This document shows positions 24,046 through 32,058 of a DNA stretch of 64,000 bases, in pieces. The notes under the pieces were generated by a model that was not told the origin of the DNA, did no database searches, and saw nothing but the letters and a program-made list of their open reading frames with translations. Numbering within the stretch: the stretch's first letter is position 1; every line of letters starts with the position of its first letter. The position numbers were made by a program, and so were the translations under genes. The stretch is from CAZKRL01 sp964555295 (GTDB lineage: Bacteria; Bacteroidota; Bacteroidia; Flavobacteriales_D; Sanyastnellaceae): the NCBI GenBank assembly GCA_964555295.1, contig CAZKRL010000006.1, positions 46,056 through 110,055 of the forward strand, in the 5' to 3' direction.

Positions 24046-25037
24046 CCATCACGCTTGAAATCATAGACTCCCTGCAAGAGCTTCCTGATCTTCAAGAGTT
24101 CATAGAAAATTCTGCCAACGGCGGCCTGTTTCACTCACCGAAATTCCTCGGTTATCATGCTCCCGAAAAATTTCCAACCCCGAAACATCAGCAACATCAT
24201 ATACTGCTCAAAAACGAAAAGGAAATTTTGGGCTTCATGCCGGGCATGAGAATAACCGAGAATGAACAAACTATTTTCAAATCACCCTTCGGCAGCTCAT
24301 ATGGCGGTCTCATTCATCGCAGAAATCTTTTTTACGACGACATCGACAATCTGATATTTAAAATCCAAGAAAGTCTCAACAATGATTTCGACAAGGCCAT
24401 TGTCACTCCACCTGCTTCCATCTATTGTACTCCAAGTATTGAAATCGCCAACTACCAGCATTTTCTGTGGCTGAAATACGGATTCGTAATCCAGAGCGCC
24501 GATATTTTGCTGTGTGCTGACGCCCGAAATGAAAATGATATTCAGGCATCACTGCATGCCAAAACACGAACAGAGTTAAGACAAGCATTAAAGAACAATT
24601 TAACCCTTGATATATCTAACGAAATCACAGAAATTGATTATAGTCTCTTGCAAGAAAGTCAGAGAAGACTCGGAGCTCAGCCAACCCATACATTCGACGA
24701 GCTCAATAGAATCGCAACACTTTTCCCTGGCAGAGTCAAAATTTTCAGGACAATAGCCGATCAAGAAATTATCGCAGGCATCATCACCTTCCAGGTTACC
24801 AAGAATGTATTGAACACCTTCTATATTTTTGATAATGCGGCTTATCGAAATCTCAAACCGAATCATTTCAACTATTATAACGTCCTTTTGTACGCATACC
24901 AAAACAATTATAAATACATTGATTTCGGTCCAACCAGTAAAGGATATAACGACAACAAACCGCTGATTTTTTTCAAAGAAAAATTTGGGAATGAGCCTCA
25001 TCTCAGATTTTCATTTTCGAGACATTCCAAAAAATGA
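24042..25037 (+). CDS. FemAB/GNAT-like acyltransferase
   Basis: This 331-residue protein reads like the double-GNAT FemAB-type family (Acetyltransf_6). GGLFHSPKFLGYH near the N-terminus is followed by FKSPFGSSYGGLIHR and LHAKTRTELRQALKNN. The C-terminal half has IIAGIITFQVTKNVLNTFYI, NLKPNHFNYYNVLLYAYQNN and YIDFGPTSKGYN. Relatives transfer aminoacyl or acyl groups to peptidoglycan precursors or to amino sugars. In this cluster, N-acylation of the amino-sugar made by the aminotransferases is a reasonable inference, not shown. It overlaps its neighbours on both sides by 4 nt (ATGA), the mark of a tightly coupled operon. Confidence 0.75.
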   Translation: MTITLEIIDSLQELPDLQEFIENSANGGLFHSPKFLGYHAPEKFPTPKHQQHHILLKNEKEILGFMPGMRITENEQTIFKSPFGSSYGGLIHRRNLFYDDIDNLIFKIQESLNNDFDKAIVTPPASIYCTPSIEIANYQHFLWLKYGFVIQSADILLCADARNENDIQASLHAKTRTELRQALKNNLTLDISNEITEIDYSLLQESQRRLGAQPTHTFDELNRIATLFPGRVKIFRTIADQEIIAGIITFQVTKNVLNTFYIFDNAAYRNLKPNHFNYYNVLLYAYQNNYKYIDFGPTSKGYNDNKPLIFFKEKFGNEPHLRFSFSRHSKK

Positions 25038-25930
25038 AATTCAAAATTCATCTAACGCCATACGACCAATTCAGAGAGGGGAAATTGGAAGCGCATGAGA
25101 ATTACACTGTGGGCATAACCCATTACTTCAGCAATTTATTTCAGAAGCCGCAGATAACCATCACTCAAAATGGCCGTTCCGCCATGAGTATTCTGCTTGA
25201 GTATCTCAAGCTGAAGCGCGAAGATGAGGTATGGATAATCACCACATTCGACTATCCCAATGTATCATCCTGTGTTACCTCAACCATTTTCAATTACTGC
25301 AAACCCAGCAGAGTTCTTACCGAAAACACAAAGTTGGCATTTATCATACATGAGTTTGGGATGGTACATCCGGAAACAGCGGATATCATCAAACGATGTC
25401 ACCAACGTGGAATCAGTGTTGTTGAAGACTGTGCACATACTTTTCTAAGCAAGACTACCGACGAGCTATTGGCAGGGCAGCAAGGTGATTGGACTATTGT
25501 CAGTTTCCCAAAATTTTATCCTGTTGAGATGGGTGGACTTCTCGCAGGAAAAAATCAGGTCAAAGAAAACAGCACATTTAGCATCGCAATTGAGAACGAC
25601 TTGAAATGCGTCGCAAGTCATCTCTCAAAAACGAACCTATATGCTCAAAGAAGAGCGGACATACTCAAAACGATTCTAACCAAGATTCAAAGGATGAATT
25701 TACATTCTCCGCTGGAGAATCGAGAATGTGAAATAATACCATGGTTTTTTCCTATACATGTTATCCAACCAGAATATTGTAAGAACCGACTAAGACAATT
25801 CGGAATTGAAACCTGCGTATGGCATGGAAGCGATTTACTCTGCCTTCCTTTACACCAATATATTTCTGACGAAGAAGTAGAATTTATGTTAGCCACATTG
25901 CTGTCTGTGGTATCTGAAATGAAGAACTAA
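25034..25930 (+). CDS. Short DegT-like PLP aminotransferase
   Basis: At 298 residues it is about 70 residues shorter than typical DegT enzymes. It keeps the key positions: NGRSAMSILLEYL (cofactor-phosphate region), VVEDCAHTF (Asp132) and VSFPKFYPVEMGGLLAG. The last corresponds to the S-x-x-K-x-x-P-x-x-x-G-G pattern of a DegT subgroup, giving Lys160 as PLP lysine. The N-terminal segment begins abruptly and the C-terminal small domain is short. It overlaps the FemAB-like gene by 4 nt and is convergent with the NeuD-type gene, their ends overlapping by 4 nt. It may act on a later sugar intermediate, or it may have lost activity. Confidence 0.78.
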   Translation: MKFKIHLTPYDQFREGKLEAHENYTVGITHYFSNLFQKPQITITQNGRSAMSILLEYLKLKREDEVWIITTFDYPNVSSCVTSTIFNYCKPSRVLTENTKLAFIIHEFGMVHPETADIIKRCHQRGISVVEDCAHTFLSKTTDELLAGQQGDWTIVSFPKFYPVEMGGLLAGKNQVKENSTFSIAIENDLKCVASHLSKTNLYAQRRADILKTILTKIQRMNLHSPLENRECEIIPWFFPIHVIQPEYCKNRLRQFGIETCVWHGSDLLCLPLHQYISDEEVEFMLATLLSVVSEMKN

Positions 25931-26580
25931 AAAGTACTGCGCAAAACCCTCGATGGATTCCCTGCTACTACTGAATTTTCCGAGACATCACTCAAGATTA
26001 TAGACCCCATACCGATCAGTGAAAATGGACCTACGGTGGCACCACCAATAATTGAGGAATTGGCGCCTAAATAACAGGAATGAGATATTCTTACGTTACC
26101 AGAAACACATACGCCCGAGGCAATCGAACAATAATCATCTATGACGCAATCGTGACTGATGACAGATCCCGGCAAAATCATTACATGTTTACCGACTTTC
26201 GCATTTGCCGCAATCACTGCATTTTGTAAAACCGCACATCCGAGGCCCACTTGAGCAAAATTGGATACGGAAGCTGTTGGGTGAATGATAGATTCGAAAC
26301 GATGCTCACCTAATCCGAGGTCGCCAATGATATTCTGCTTCTTCCAGAAATTATTAGGGCTACCTATCCCATTGACAAATAGCACATCATCACTAAACTC
26401 TTTAGCTATAGACAACCTACCCAATACTTTATAACCCCAAATCTCTGCATTAGAAACCTGCTGATTATCGTCTAAAAATCCCAGGAAATCGTACTTCGGA
26501 CCGTTTAAATTTATGGTAACAATAGCATCGAGAATATCAATGCTGTTACCTCCTGTGCCCAAAATCACAATCTTCTTCAT
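25927..26580 (-). CDS. NeuD/PglD-type sugar O/N-acetyltransferase
   Basis: From Met at 26580 the protein has 217 residues. An N-terminal Rossmann-like domain (MKKIVILGTGGNSIDILDAI, about 1-85) precedes a left-handed beta-helix of hexapeptide repeats (about 90-205), such as GLGCAVLQNAVIAANAKVGK, GSVISHDCVIDD and GGATVGPFSLIGMGSII. This matches PglD/NeuD/VioB acetyltransferases, which acetylate amino-sugars on UDP or dTDP carriers, or sialic acids. A few extra codons (to 26601) are open upstream. It is convergent with the aminotransferase operon, yet its function fits the same pathway: transamination followed by N-acetylation. Confidence 0.88.
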   Translation of the reverse strand: MKKIVILGTGGNSIDILDAIVTINLNGPKYDFLGFLDDNQQVSNAEIWGYKVLGRLSIAKEFSDDVLFVNGIGSPNNFWKKQNIIGDLGLGEHRFESIIHPTASVSNFAQVGLGCAVLQNAVIAANAKVGKHVMILPGSVISHDCVIDDYCSIASGVCVSGNVRISHSCYLGANSSIIGGATVGPFSLIGMGSIILSDVSENSVVAGNPSRVLRSTF

Positions 26581-26769
26581 GTCGTTAAAATTAGAGGTCA
26601 TTGAAACAAAACCAACAAGAAAATTACAAATTGAGAATGAAAAAGGAACAACTGAACGCGTTATTCGGTATACATAAAAAAGCGACTTCGATCTTGAAAA
26701 ACCAAGTGTTCAAAATATGAATCCAAGGTTCGAACAATTTAAATCACTTCACCTTAATTATGGTACATC

Positions 26770-28197
26770 ATGAGTGAAATGAAAACCATTCGCATGAAGA
26801 TGCTATTCATGTCATGTCTCTCTTTGACCTTTTCACTGCGCCTAATAGCACAAGATGCACTTGGTATCGCAGGCAGCACAAGGGCGCCTGTAAACACCGC
26901 TTACTTCAATCCTGCTTCGATTTGCGACTCACGAGCATTTCTTGATATTCAACTTTCAGGGCTCGACTTCTTCATTCAGAACAACCTCATCTACATTCCT
27001 AAAGAACAATATAGTTTAAGAAAATTCGATAACATCGAAACCCCTGGGATAAACAAGCGGCCTAAGTCCTACTATGCCAAAGCACAAGGTTCATTTAGAG
27101 GTCCATCATTCGTAGCCAATTTTAAGCAACATGCCGTTGGCTTACAAACAGGTGTCAATATACTTATCGATGCGCGAAAGCTACCCAATCCATTCAATTT
27201 CATTCTTTCAGACGATTTAAATTTATCTCCAAGCTTCGGCACCAACGAGGTAGCGCGCAACATGCGAATATCTGCAATGGCTTATGGTTATGTAGGATTA
27301 TCCTACGCTACCATATACCGCCGTTGGGATAAAGCACTTCTACAAATAGGAGGAAACGTAAGGCGACTCTTCTCTCCGGGAGCCGGAAGTTTCAGAGTTG
27401 ATCGATGGAATTATGTACTGAGACCCGACTCATCCCTATTCACCTCAGAAATTGTAGGCGAAGCCGGAATCACCTCGCCGGGAGAAAAAATCATCACGGG
27501 GAAAGGATGGGGAGTAGACATTGGTGCAACACTGAAAGTGCGAACCAAAGGAAGCGAGCATTACACGCCATGGAATCCATGTACAGATGGTGATTATAAA
27601 TACAAAATTTCAATAGCACTTTTAGATATTGGGGGCTTGTGGTTTAAGAAACCCTACTACAGATACGAATTTGATGTGGGAAGTGGCGGCGTGTTCAACA
27701 ACAATCCCAACGTTAACTGGTCCAATCCAGACTCTGTCAACAAAGAATTATCCAATCTCGGCATCATCGAAAATAACAAGCGTAAAAAGATTTTCTTTCA
27801 TCTTCCAACTGCTCTCAGCGGACAATTCGACTATCACATTTTCAAAAGGGTTTATGCACTTGGGGCAATTACCTGGGGTATGCCCAGGAATAATAGTTTC
27901 GGCATTCAACGTGCCTCCTACCTTGCAATTGTACCAAGGTGGGAAAGCAGGATTATTGAAGTAAGTATGCCGATTACATTTTATGAATTTAAAAAACCTA
28001 TGTTAGGTGTGGGGCTAAGAATCCACAGCTTCATTATCGGCAGTGATTATTTGAGTCCTCTCCTTTTCAACGGTGATTTATATGGAACACATATTTACTG
28101 TCATCTCAAAGTTTGTCTGTTCAAGCATCCTGGATGCAAGGAACGACATAAAAGGAACAAGCCAACTACGCCTCCGCCATGCGAAGATTTCAAGTGA
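26770..28197 (+). CDS. DUF5723-family outer-membrane beta-barrel protein
   Basis: This 475-residue protein has a signal peptide ending near LIAQ (later in-frame Met codons at 26779 or 26794 are alternative starts). The mature part begins DALGIAGSTRAPVNTAYFNP and ASICDSRAFLDIQLSGLDFF, a DUF5723 opening. Alternating hydrophobic strands, aromatic residues near strand ends and a Pro-rich tail with repeated Cys follow. DUF5723 proteins are predicted barrels restricted to Bacteroidota and related to PorP/SprF-like proteins, sometimes linked to the type IX system. The C-terminal tail (PTTPPPCED) is unusual. It is convergent with the M28 peptidase gene, 20 nt away. Confidence 0.75.
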   Translation: MSEMKTIRMKMLFMSCLSLTFSLRLIAQDALGIAGSTRAPVNTAYFNPASICDSRAFLDIQLSGLDFFIQNNLIYIPKEQYSLRKFDNIETPGINKRPKSYYAKAQGSFRGPSFVANFKQHAVGLQTGVNILIDARKLPNPFNFILSDDLNLSPSFGTNEVARNMRISAMAYGYVGLSYATIYRRWDKALLQIGGNVRRLFSPGAGSFRVDRWNYVLRPDSSLFTSEIVGEAGITSPGEKIITGKGWGVDIGATLKVRTKGSEHYTPWNPCTDGDYKYKISIALLDIGGLWFKKPYYRYEFDVGSGGVFNNNPNVNWSNPDSVNKELSNLGIIENNKRKKIFFHLPTALSGQFDYHIFKRVYALGAITWGMPRNNSFGIQRASYLAIVPRWESRIIEVSMPITFYEFKKPMLGVGLRIHSFIIGSDYLSPLLFNGDLYGTHIYCHLKVCLFKHPGCKERHKRNKPTTPPPCEDFK

Positions 28198-28217
28198 TCA
28201 TTCAGATGAAAACGCTA

Positions 28218-29489
28218 TCAGAAGGTGACCTTGACCTTATTTAGTTTGCCTTCCCGGCGATATTCGAGATTCACGGTCTGGCCCTTCTCGAATTTACCAA
28301 GTGCTTCCATGTAATTGTAGATATCATCAATTTTGAAATCGCCGAGCTGAAGAATGATATCACCCTTTTTCAGACCGGCCTTCATGGCGGGTCGATCTTC
28401 CTTACAGCCATCGATCCGCAGGCCCTCCCCCTCATAAACATAATCCGGCATAACACCGAGCGTAACCTTAAAATCAGAGGATGAAGGTGATTTATCGACT
28501 GTTTTTGTAAACGCGGGCTGCGACGTTTTGTCGGCGGCCAAAATTATTCGCATCATAAAATCCATAACCTTCTTCATTCCGGAATAATTAATCTTATCTG
28601 CGTCATCACTTGGTTTATGATAATCTTCATGTTGACCTGTAAAAAAATGAAGTACCGGAATATTCTCAAGGTAAAACGAGGTGTGATCACTGGGACCCGA
28701 ACCGCTCTCAGACTTGACCAATTTCAAACCATCAGTATTGGATACATCCAGAATTTCTGACCAGAGCGGGGATGTTCCCACACCATTTAACGCCAACGCA
28801 CCTTCTTCATTCAGCCGACCTACCATGTCCATATTCAGCATGAATGCCACGGACTCCTTAGGAAATGGCATGGTTTCAACGAATTTTTTGGACCCAACCA
28901 ACCCCTTTTCCTCACCGCTGAAAGCAACTAAGCAATAATTATGACCACTTGTTCCAGCCGGGCGCTGAGCCAGCCAACGACCCATCGTAATTAGCCCTGC
29001 AACACCACTGGCGTTATCATCAGCTCCATTATGAATCGCTTGAGTTCCGGTGTACAATGAGTTTTCGTCGCCCATACCCAAGTGATCATAGTGAGCGCCT
29101 ATTATCACCGTATGCTTTGCCTTGTTATCGATAAAACCTACCACATTATTACACTCGATGGATTTCACCATTCCAAGGCCCAATCGAAGACTATCCCCTG
29201 ACTGCATGGGATGCGGGGCAGATTTCGGAACAAAATGATACTCCTGAAACCAATTGCCAGAGTACCCTGGTTTTACGCCAACGCTATTCAGTTCGGAAGC
29301 AATGAATCCTGCGGCCAAGAAAGCACCCTCAGAACCCACTGCCCTACCCTTTAATTCATCGGAAGCAAGAAATTCGATTACACGGCGCGATGCGTCATGA
29401 TCTAATTGAGAATAAATACTGCTTTGGTTGATCAGGGATAAAAGCCCTATAGCAAGGTAAAATCGAATCATACAGAAAAAATAGTTCAC
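28218..29489 (-). CDS. Exported M28-family zinc aminopeptidase with PDZ domain
   Basis: This 423-residue protein has a signal peptide (MIRF at residue 7 may be the true start). The M28 catalytic domain shows a complete two-zinc ligand set: GAHYDH (His133), NGADDNASG (Asp157), SGEEKG (Glu193-Glu194), NMDMVG (Asp221) and EDYHKP (His291). A C-terminal PDZ-like domain (about 335-420) contains RPAMKAGLKKGDIILQLGDF. The enzyme removes N-terminal residues from peptides in the periplasm or outside. The PDZ part may bind substrate ends. It is divergent from the FISUMP lipoprotein gene and convergent with the DUF5723 gene. Confidence 0.93.
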   Translation of the reverse strand: MNYFFCMIRFYLAIGLLSLINQSSIYSQLDHDASRRVIEFLASDELKGRAVGSEGAFLAAGFIASELNSVGVKPGYSGNWFQEYHFVPKSAPHPMQSGDSLRLGLGMVKSIECNNVVGFIDNKAKHTVIIGAHYDHLGMGDENSLYTGTQAIHNGADDNASGVAGLITMGRWLAQRPAGTSGHNYCLVAFSGEEKGLVGSKKFVETMPFPKESVAFMLNMDMVGRLNEEGALALNGVGTSPLWSEILDVSNTDGLKLVKSESGSGPSDHTSFYLENIPVLHFFTGQHEDYHKPSDDADKINYSGMKKVMDFMMRIILAADKTSQPAFTKTVDKSPSSSDFKVTLGVMPDYVYEGEGLRIDGCKEDRPAMKAGLKKGDIILQLGDFKIDDIYNYMEALGKFEKGQTVNLEYRREGKLNKVKVTF

Positions 29490-29554
29490 GAAAATAGGTT
29501 CATAACCTTTTCGACGCCCGATTCCATTTCTTTCTACTCAAAAAGGTTTTGATA

Positions 29555-29562
29555 TACATTTG
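29555..29562 (+). promoter_or_regulatory. Putative -7 promoter box for the FISUMP lipoprotein gene
   Basis: TACATTTG at 29555-29562 matches TAnnTTTG exactly. It lies just inside the longest open frame (which starts at 29549) and 19 nt before ATG 29582. That placement argues for 29582 as the real start. Confidence 0.5.
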
Positions 29563-29581
29563 CTCACATTCTGATAAAACC

Positions 29582-30220
29582 ATGACCAAAAACAAATTAA
29601 TTGTCATTCTTCAAACGGCAATTTTTTCATTGCTGTTAATTTCATGTGAGAAAAGTGCAGAAACCGTTAAAATTGATGGATTAGAGTGGATGACTACCAA
29701 CCTTGCAGCTACTCAATTCAGAAACGGAGATCAAATTCCCGAAGCCAAAACAAACGAAGAGTGGTATGCTGCCGGAGAAAATGGCCAGCCCGCATGGTGC
29801 TACTTCGAGAATAAACCAGAAAACGGTAAAACCTACGGGGTACTATATAATTGGTTTGCCGTTTCTGACCCGAGAGGAATTGCTCCTGAAGGTTGGCATG
29901 TTGCTACCAATCAAGAATGGAGTCAAATTACAGAAAAGTTTGGTGGTGAAGATGATGCAGGAAAGGCATTTAAGTCCATGGACGATTGGAAGGAACATAC
30001 TCACGCAAGTGACTCCAGCGGGCTCAATTGCATGGCAGGTGGCCGCAGAGATTATACGGGCAAGTTTTTCAATATCGGTATAGACGGATATTGGTGGTGT
30101 CAGGACCAATATGACGAAAGAGATGCATGGGGAAGAAATCTAAATTATTTGTATCCATCCGTTCAATCCGAATACTTCAACAAATACTTTGGATTTTCGG
30201 TGCGCTGCGTTAAGGACTGA
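29582..30220 (+). CDS. FISUMP-domain lipoprotein
   Basis: Read from ATG 29582, the protein has 212 residues. The lipoprotein signal is MTKNKLIVILQTAIFSLLLI followed by SCEK, with Cys22 as lipid site. The FISUMP domain (Fibrobacter succinogenes major paralogous domain) covers the rest: IDGLEWMTTNLAATQFRNGD, TYGVLYNWFAVSDPRGIAPE, GWHVATNQEW, GGRRDYTGKF, GYWWCQDQYD and FGFSVRCVKD. The domain is a surface fold of unknown ligand, common in Fibrobacter and Bacteroidota. A PD40 propeller gene follows after 19 nt, so the two may be co-expressed. A second FISUMP protein in the window (50498) uses the type IX system instead of a lipid anchor. Confidence 0.88.
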   Translation: MTKNKLIVILQTAIFSLLLISCEKSAETVKIDGLEWMTTNLAATQFRNGDQIPEAKTNEEWYAAGENGQPAWCYFENKPENGKTYGVLYNWFAVSDPRGIAPEGWHVATNQEWSQITEKFGGEDDAGKAFKSMDDWKEHTHASDSSGLNCMAGGRRDYTGKFFNIGIDGYWWCQDQYDERDAWGRNLNYLYPSVQSEYFNKYFGFSVRCVKD

Positions 30221-30239
30221 TTGATTTTATAATTCTCTA

Positions 30240-31313
30240 ATGTCTTTCTTAAGCTCCTGGGTTCATCTCATTGTATTTGTCTCATTTCTGTTTCTCGGTA
30301 TTTCATCTGCCTCTCAAAGTCAGGAACCCATCCACTACGATGAGGAAAAACACCTTCATAATGTTCGTCAATTAACGTTTGGCGGCAATAATGCAGAAGC
30401 ATATTGGAGTCCGGATGGAACACAACTTGTTTTCCAAAGCGATCGAAAAGATTGGACAAAAGGCTGCGATCAGATTTTCATCTTGAAGGTCGATGCTACT
30501 GCCGATAGCACCCGAAAAAAAATGCTATCTACGGGTAATGGCCGAACCACATGCAGCTTTTTTATGCCGAATGGTAAAGACATTTTATATGCCAGCACGC
30601 ACAAAGAAAACGAAAGCTGTCCACCTGTTCCTGCAAAAGAAAACGGCAAATATGTTTGGCCGATTTATTCGTCATATGAGATTTTTACTGTAAACGAATC
30701 TGGTGAGACCGTACAACTCACCCAATCAAAGGGTTATGATGCTGAAGCTACAGTATCTCCGAAAGGTGACAGAATTATTTTCACCAGTATGCGATCTGGC
30801 GATTTGGATTTATGGACCATGAAAATTGATGGAACTGATTTAAAACAAATCACGAGTACCTTAGGATATGATGGTGGTGCGAATTTCTCACCGGATGGCA
30901 CACAAATCGTCTGGCGGGCGTCGCGGCCAACAACACCGGAGGAGATAAGAAATTACCGGGATTTACTGAGCAGAGATCTTGTAGAGCCTACCCAACTTGA
31001 GATATATACTGCGAATGCCGATGGTTCCAATGCTAAACAAATAACTCAACTCGGCAATGCGAATTGGTCTCCCTGTTATCACCCCGATGGAAAGCACATT
31101 CTATTCTGCAGCAACTACAAAAGCAAAATAGGTTTTCCATTCAATATTTTTATGATAGATACCGAAGGGAAAAACTTAGAACAAATTACCTATGATAATC
31201 AGTTCGACTCATTCCCCATGTTCTCGCCTGATGGCAAGCGATTGGTATGGTGCAGTAACAGACATAACGGGAGAACAAGAGATACCAATGTATTTATAGC
31301 TGATTGGAAATAA
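30240..31313 (+). CDS. TolB-like PD40 beta-propeller exported protein
   Basis: The 357-residue protein has a signal peptide (residues 1 to about 27, ending SASQSQ). Several PD40/WD40-like repeats follow: AYWSPDGTQLVFQSDR, ATVSPKGDRIIFTSM, ANFSPDGTQIVWRASR, CYHPDGKHILFCSN and PMFSPDGKRLVWCSNR. The repeated SPDGxxI(V/L)(F/W) unit marks a six- or seven-bladed propeller like TolB or the non-catalytic part of dipeptidyl peptidase IV. No peptidase domain is present, so it probably acts as a binding or scaffold protein in the periplasm. It may be co-transcribed with the FISUMP lipoprotein. Confidence 0.88.
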   Translation: MSFLSSWVHLIVFVSFLFLGISSASQSQEPIHYDEEKHLHNVRQLTFGGNNAEAYWSPDGTQLVFQSDRKDWTKGCDQIFILKVDATADSTRKKMLSTGNGRTTCSFFMPNGKDILYASTHKENESCPPVPAKENGKYVWPIYSSYEIFTVNESGETVQLTQSKGYDAEATVSPKGDRIIFTSMRSGDLDLWTMKIDGTDLKQITSTLGYDGGANFSPDGTQIVWRASRPTTPEEIRNYRDLLSRDLVEPTQLEIYTANADGSNAKQITQLGNANWSPCYHPDGKHILFCSNYKSKIGFPFNIFMIDTEGKNLEQITYDNQFDSFPMFSPDGKRLVWCSNRHNGRTRDTNVFIADWK

Positions 31314-31340
31314 TCAAAAGTCAGTTTTTTGCGCGAAACG

Positions 31341-31985
31341 TTATTTTATCGAATACTTCGCAACGCCTTGATCGAAATCACACTTAATTAAATCCCAACG
31401 TAAAAACTTTGCGAGCAAATTGTTCATTTCACTTGGATGCATACTATTCGCTCTGGACAACTGAGAAACGCTGAAAGATTTGCCTGAACCGAGCAATTCA
31501 AAAACGATCTTCTCACGATCTGTATGCGTATAATACTCTTCACGTGGCAACTCCTCCATTCTCCAGCACTTCACGAACACACCGGGAGCGGGGAAATTTT
31601 CATCTGCGCGTCTGACGAATGCTCTCCAAACCGATTCTGAACATTCCGCCAATACAGGTCTGATGGCCGACTTCGGGATAATTACCTCCAAGACATATTT
31701 ACCGGCTGCCTTCCATGTTTGCGTAGAATATGCAACAGGGGGGCGACAGTACATTTTAGCGGCTGCCTCTACCATGTGCAGCTCCTCCTCAATACTCACA
31801 CCAGCAACAGTACCATTGTCCCGAATACCGATGAGTAACCTACCGCCAATTGTATTGGCGAAAGCGCTGAGAGTTACAGCAATTTTTCGGGGTTCATGGA
31901 TCGTATACTTAAAATCAAGAGATTCTCCCTCACCGCTGAGAATGAGTTGATGCAAGTATTTGGGCAGAGCGACGGACTTTTCCAA
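31341..31985 (-). CDS. AlbA_2 / Schlafen-type ATP-binding-fold protein
   Basis: This 214-residue protein has an AlbA_2 domain (about residues 10-130): SGEGESLDFKYTIHEPRKIA, AVTLSAFANTIGGRLLIGIR, DNGTVAGV and PVLAECSESVWRAFVRRADE. A short C-terminal winged-helix-like segment follows (KIVFELLGSGKSFSVSQLSR). AlbA_2 (divergent AAA, Schlafen-like) proteins occur as putative DNA- or RNA-binding regulators and sometimes in defence loci. Here it stands alone, 73 nt upstream of the TamA-like gene on the same strand as read, and I see no defence partner. A regulatory role is a guess. Confidence 0.82.
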   Translation of the reverse strand: MEKSVALPKYLHQLILSGEGESLDFKYTIHEPRKIAVTLSAFANTIGGRLLIGIRDNGTVAGVSIEEELHMVEAAAKMYCRPPVAYSTQTWKAAGKYVLEVIIPKSAIRPVLAECSESVWRAFVRRADENFPAPGVFVKCWRMEELPREEYYTHTDREKIVFELLGSGKSFSVSQLSRANSMHPSEMNNLLAKFLRWDLIKCDFDQGVAKYSIK

Positions 31986-32058
31986 TGGATCAAAGGGGAT
32001 TTATACGATTGAATTCATTGCGACATCCATTTTTGTACAGCTCAAACAATCATCGAGA

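Noticed and set aside
31341..31985. AlbA_2 gene as part of a defence system
   Set aside because: No nuclease, ATPase, toxin or other defence partner adjoins it; the neighbours are envelope genes.
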